Below are positions 63,780-64,000 of a stretch of DNA of 64,000 nt, piece by piece; the stretch's first letter is position 1; each line of letters starts with the position of its first letter. A program made the position numbers and the translations under genes. Source of the DNA: Rosellinia necatrix (Eukaryota > Ascomycota > Sordariomycetes > Xylariales > Xylariaceae). Under the pieces are notes generated by a model, which saw only the letters and a list, made by a program, of their open reading frames with translations, made no database searches and had not been told where the DNA came from. The stretch spans positions 5,704,001 through 5,768,000 of the forward strand of contig JAGYVD010000003.1 in NCBI GenBank assembly GCA_021209875.1. Reading direction: 5' to 3'.

Positions 63780-64000
63780 ATTGAGAAATCTGTGTACAAG
63801 TGTATTCTCTTGATTCCCCTGTAGGCGCTGTGGAACTCGTTGCGTGAGTGATGAATGTTTTTGACCGTGTTTGATATCATGTAATCGGCAAGTGTCTTTA
63901 ATATACGCTCGATGAACAAAACGCGATCAATCCCCTCGCCATAGACTAGGCCTAGCTTTTCGGCTAATTCTTCCCAGCCATCGAGATAGATACCAAGGCA
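63776..64000 (-). CDS. partial open frame at right edge, unknown helical segment
   Basis: A 74-codon frame open to the window edge and stopping at 63,776-63,778. It has no start in the window. The segment reads as amphipathic helices (GWEELAEKLGLVYGEGIDR, LFIERILKTLADYM). In an overlapping frame (63,779 upward) a second protein-like stretch, ENTLVHRFLNMMNAQLPSPL, runs into the protease N-terminus. So this is either the C-terminal end of a separate gene, or an N-terminal domain of the protease separated by a frameshift or short intron. I recognise no family. The tryptophan-glutamate-leucine pattern is loosely like a death-fold helix, but that is only an impression. Confidence 0.4.
   Translation of the reverse strand, partial: CLGIYLDGWEELAEKLGLVYGEGIDRVLFIERILKTLADYMISNTVKNIHHSRNEFHSAYRGIKRIHLYTDFSI

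Overview
This window looks like nuclear DNA of a filamentous ascomycete (Pezizomycotina, probably Sordariomycetes). Genes carry short introns of about 50-150 bp with GT..AG ends and CTAAC-type branch sites. The conserved proteins are typical eukaryotic housekeeping factors. About a third of the window is an extremely AT-rich block of the kind left by repeat-induced point mutation (RIP).

Layout. Bases 1 to about 23,700 are AT-rich and gene-free. Within them are a CAG tract, a few GC-richer islands, and a pair of direct 190-bp repeats 8.25 kb apart that look like the ends of a mutated retroelement. The composition changes sharply near 23,700. From there to 25,798 the base composition is ordinary but I recognise no gene.

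The gene-bearing part then reads: cct2 (-), eIF3b (+), a TBC-domain protein (+), a 6.2 kb gap, a delta-12 fatty acid desaturase (+), a low-complexity hypothetical gene (-), ire1 (-), hel2 (-) with a 1-base frame disruption, a DEK_C/SWIB protein (-), a YdeI/OmdA-family protein (-), and a disrupted V8-like serine protease (-). An open frame running off the right edge may belong to the protease.

Functional themes: protein synthesis and quality control dominate (CCT folding, eIF3 initiation, Ire1 unfolded-protein response, Hel2 ribosome quality control). Lipid desaturation, membrane traffic and a chromatin/Pol I-type factor are also present. These are housekeeping genes dispersed as usual in fungi, not an operon or cluster. 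cct2 and eIF3b are divergently arranged over a shared 1.1 kb region.

The least ordinary material is at the two ends: the AT-rich block with its hairpin-bearing repeats, and the broken protease with its possible N-terminal partner domain. I saw no convincing tRNA, rRNA or CRISPR. Exon boundaries were derived by eye from splice signals, reading frame and family conservation.
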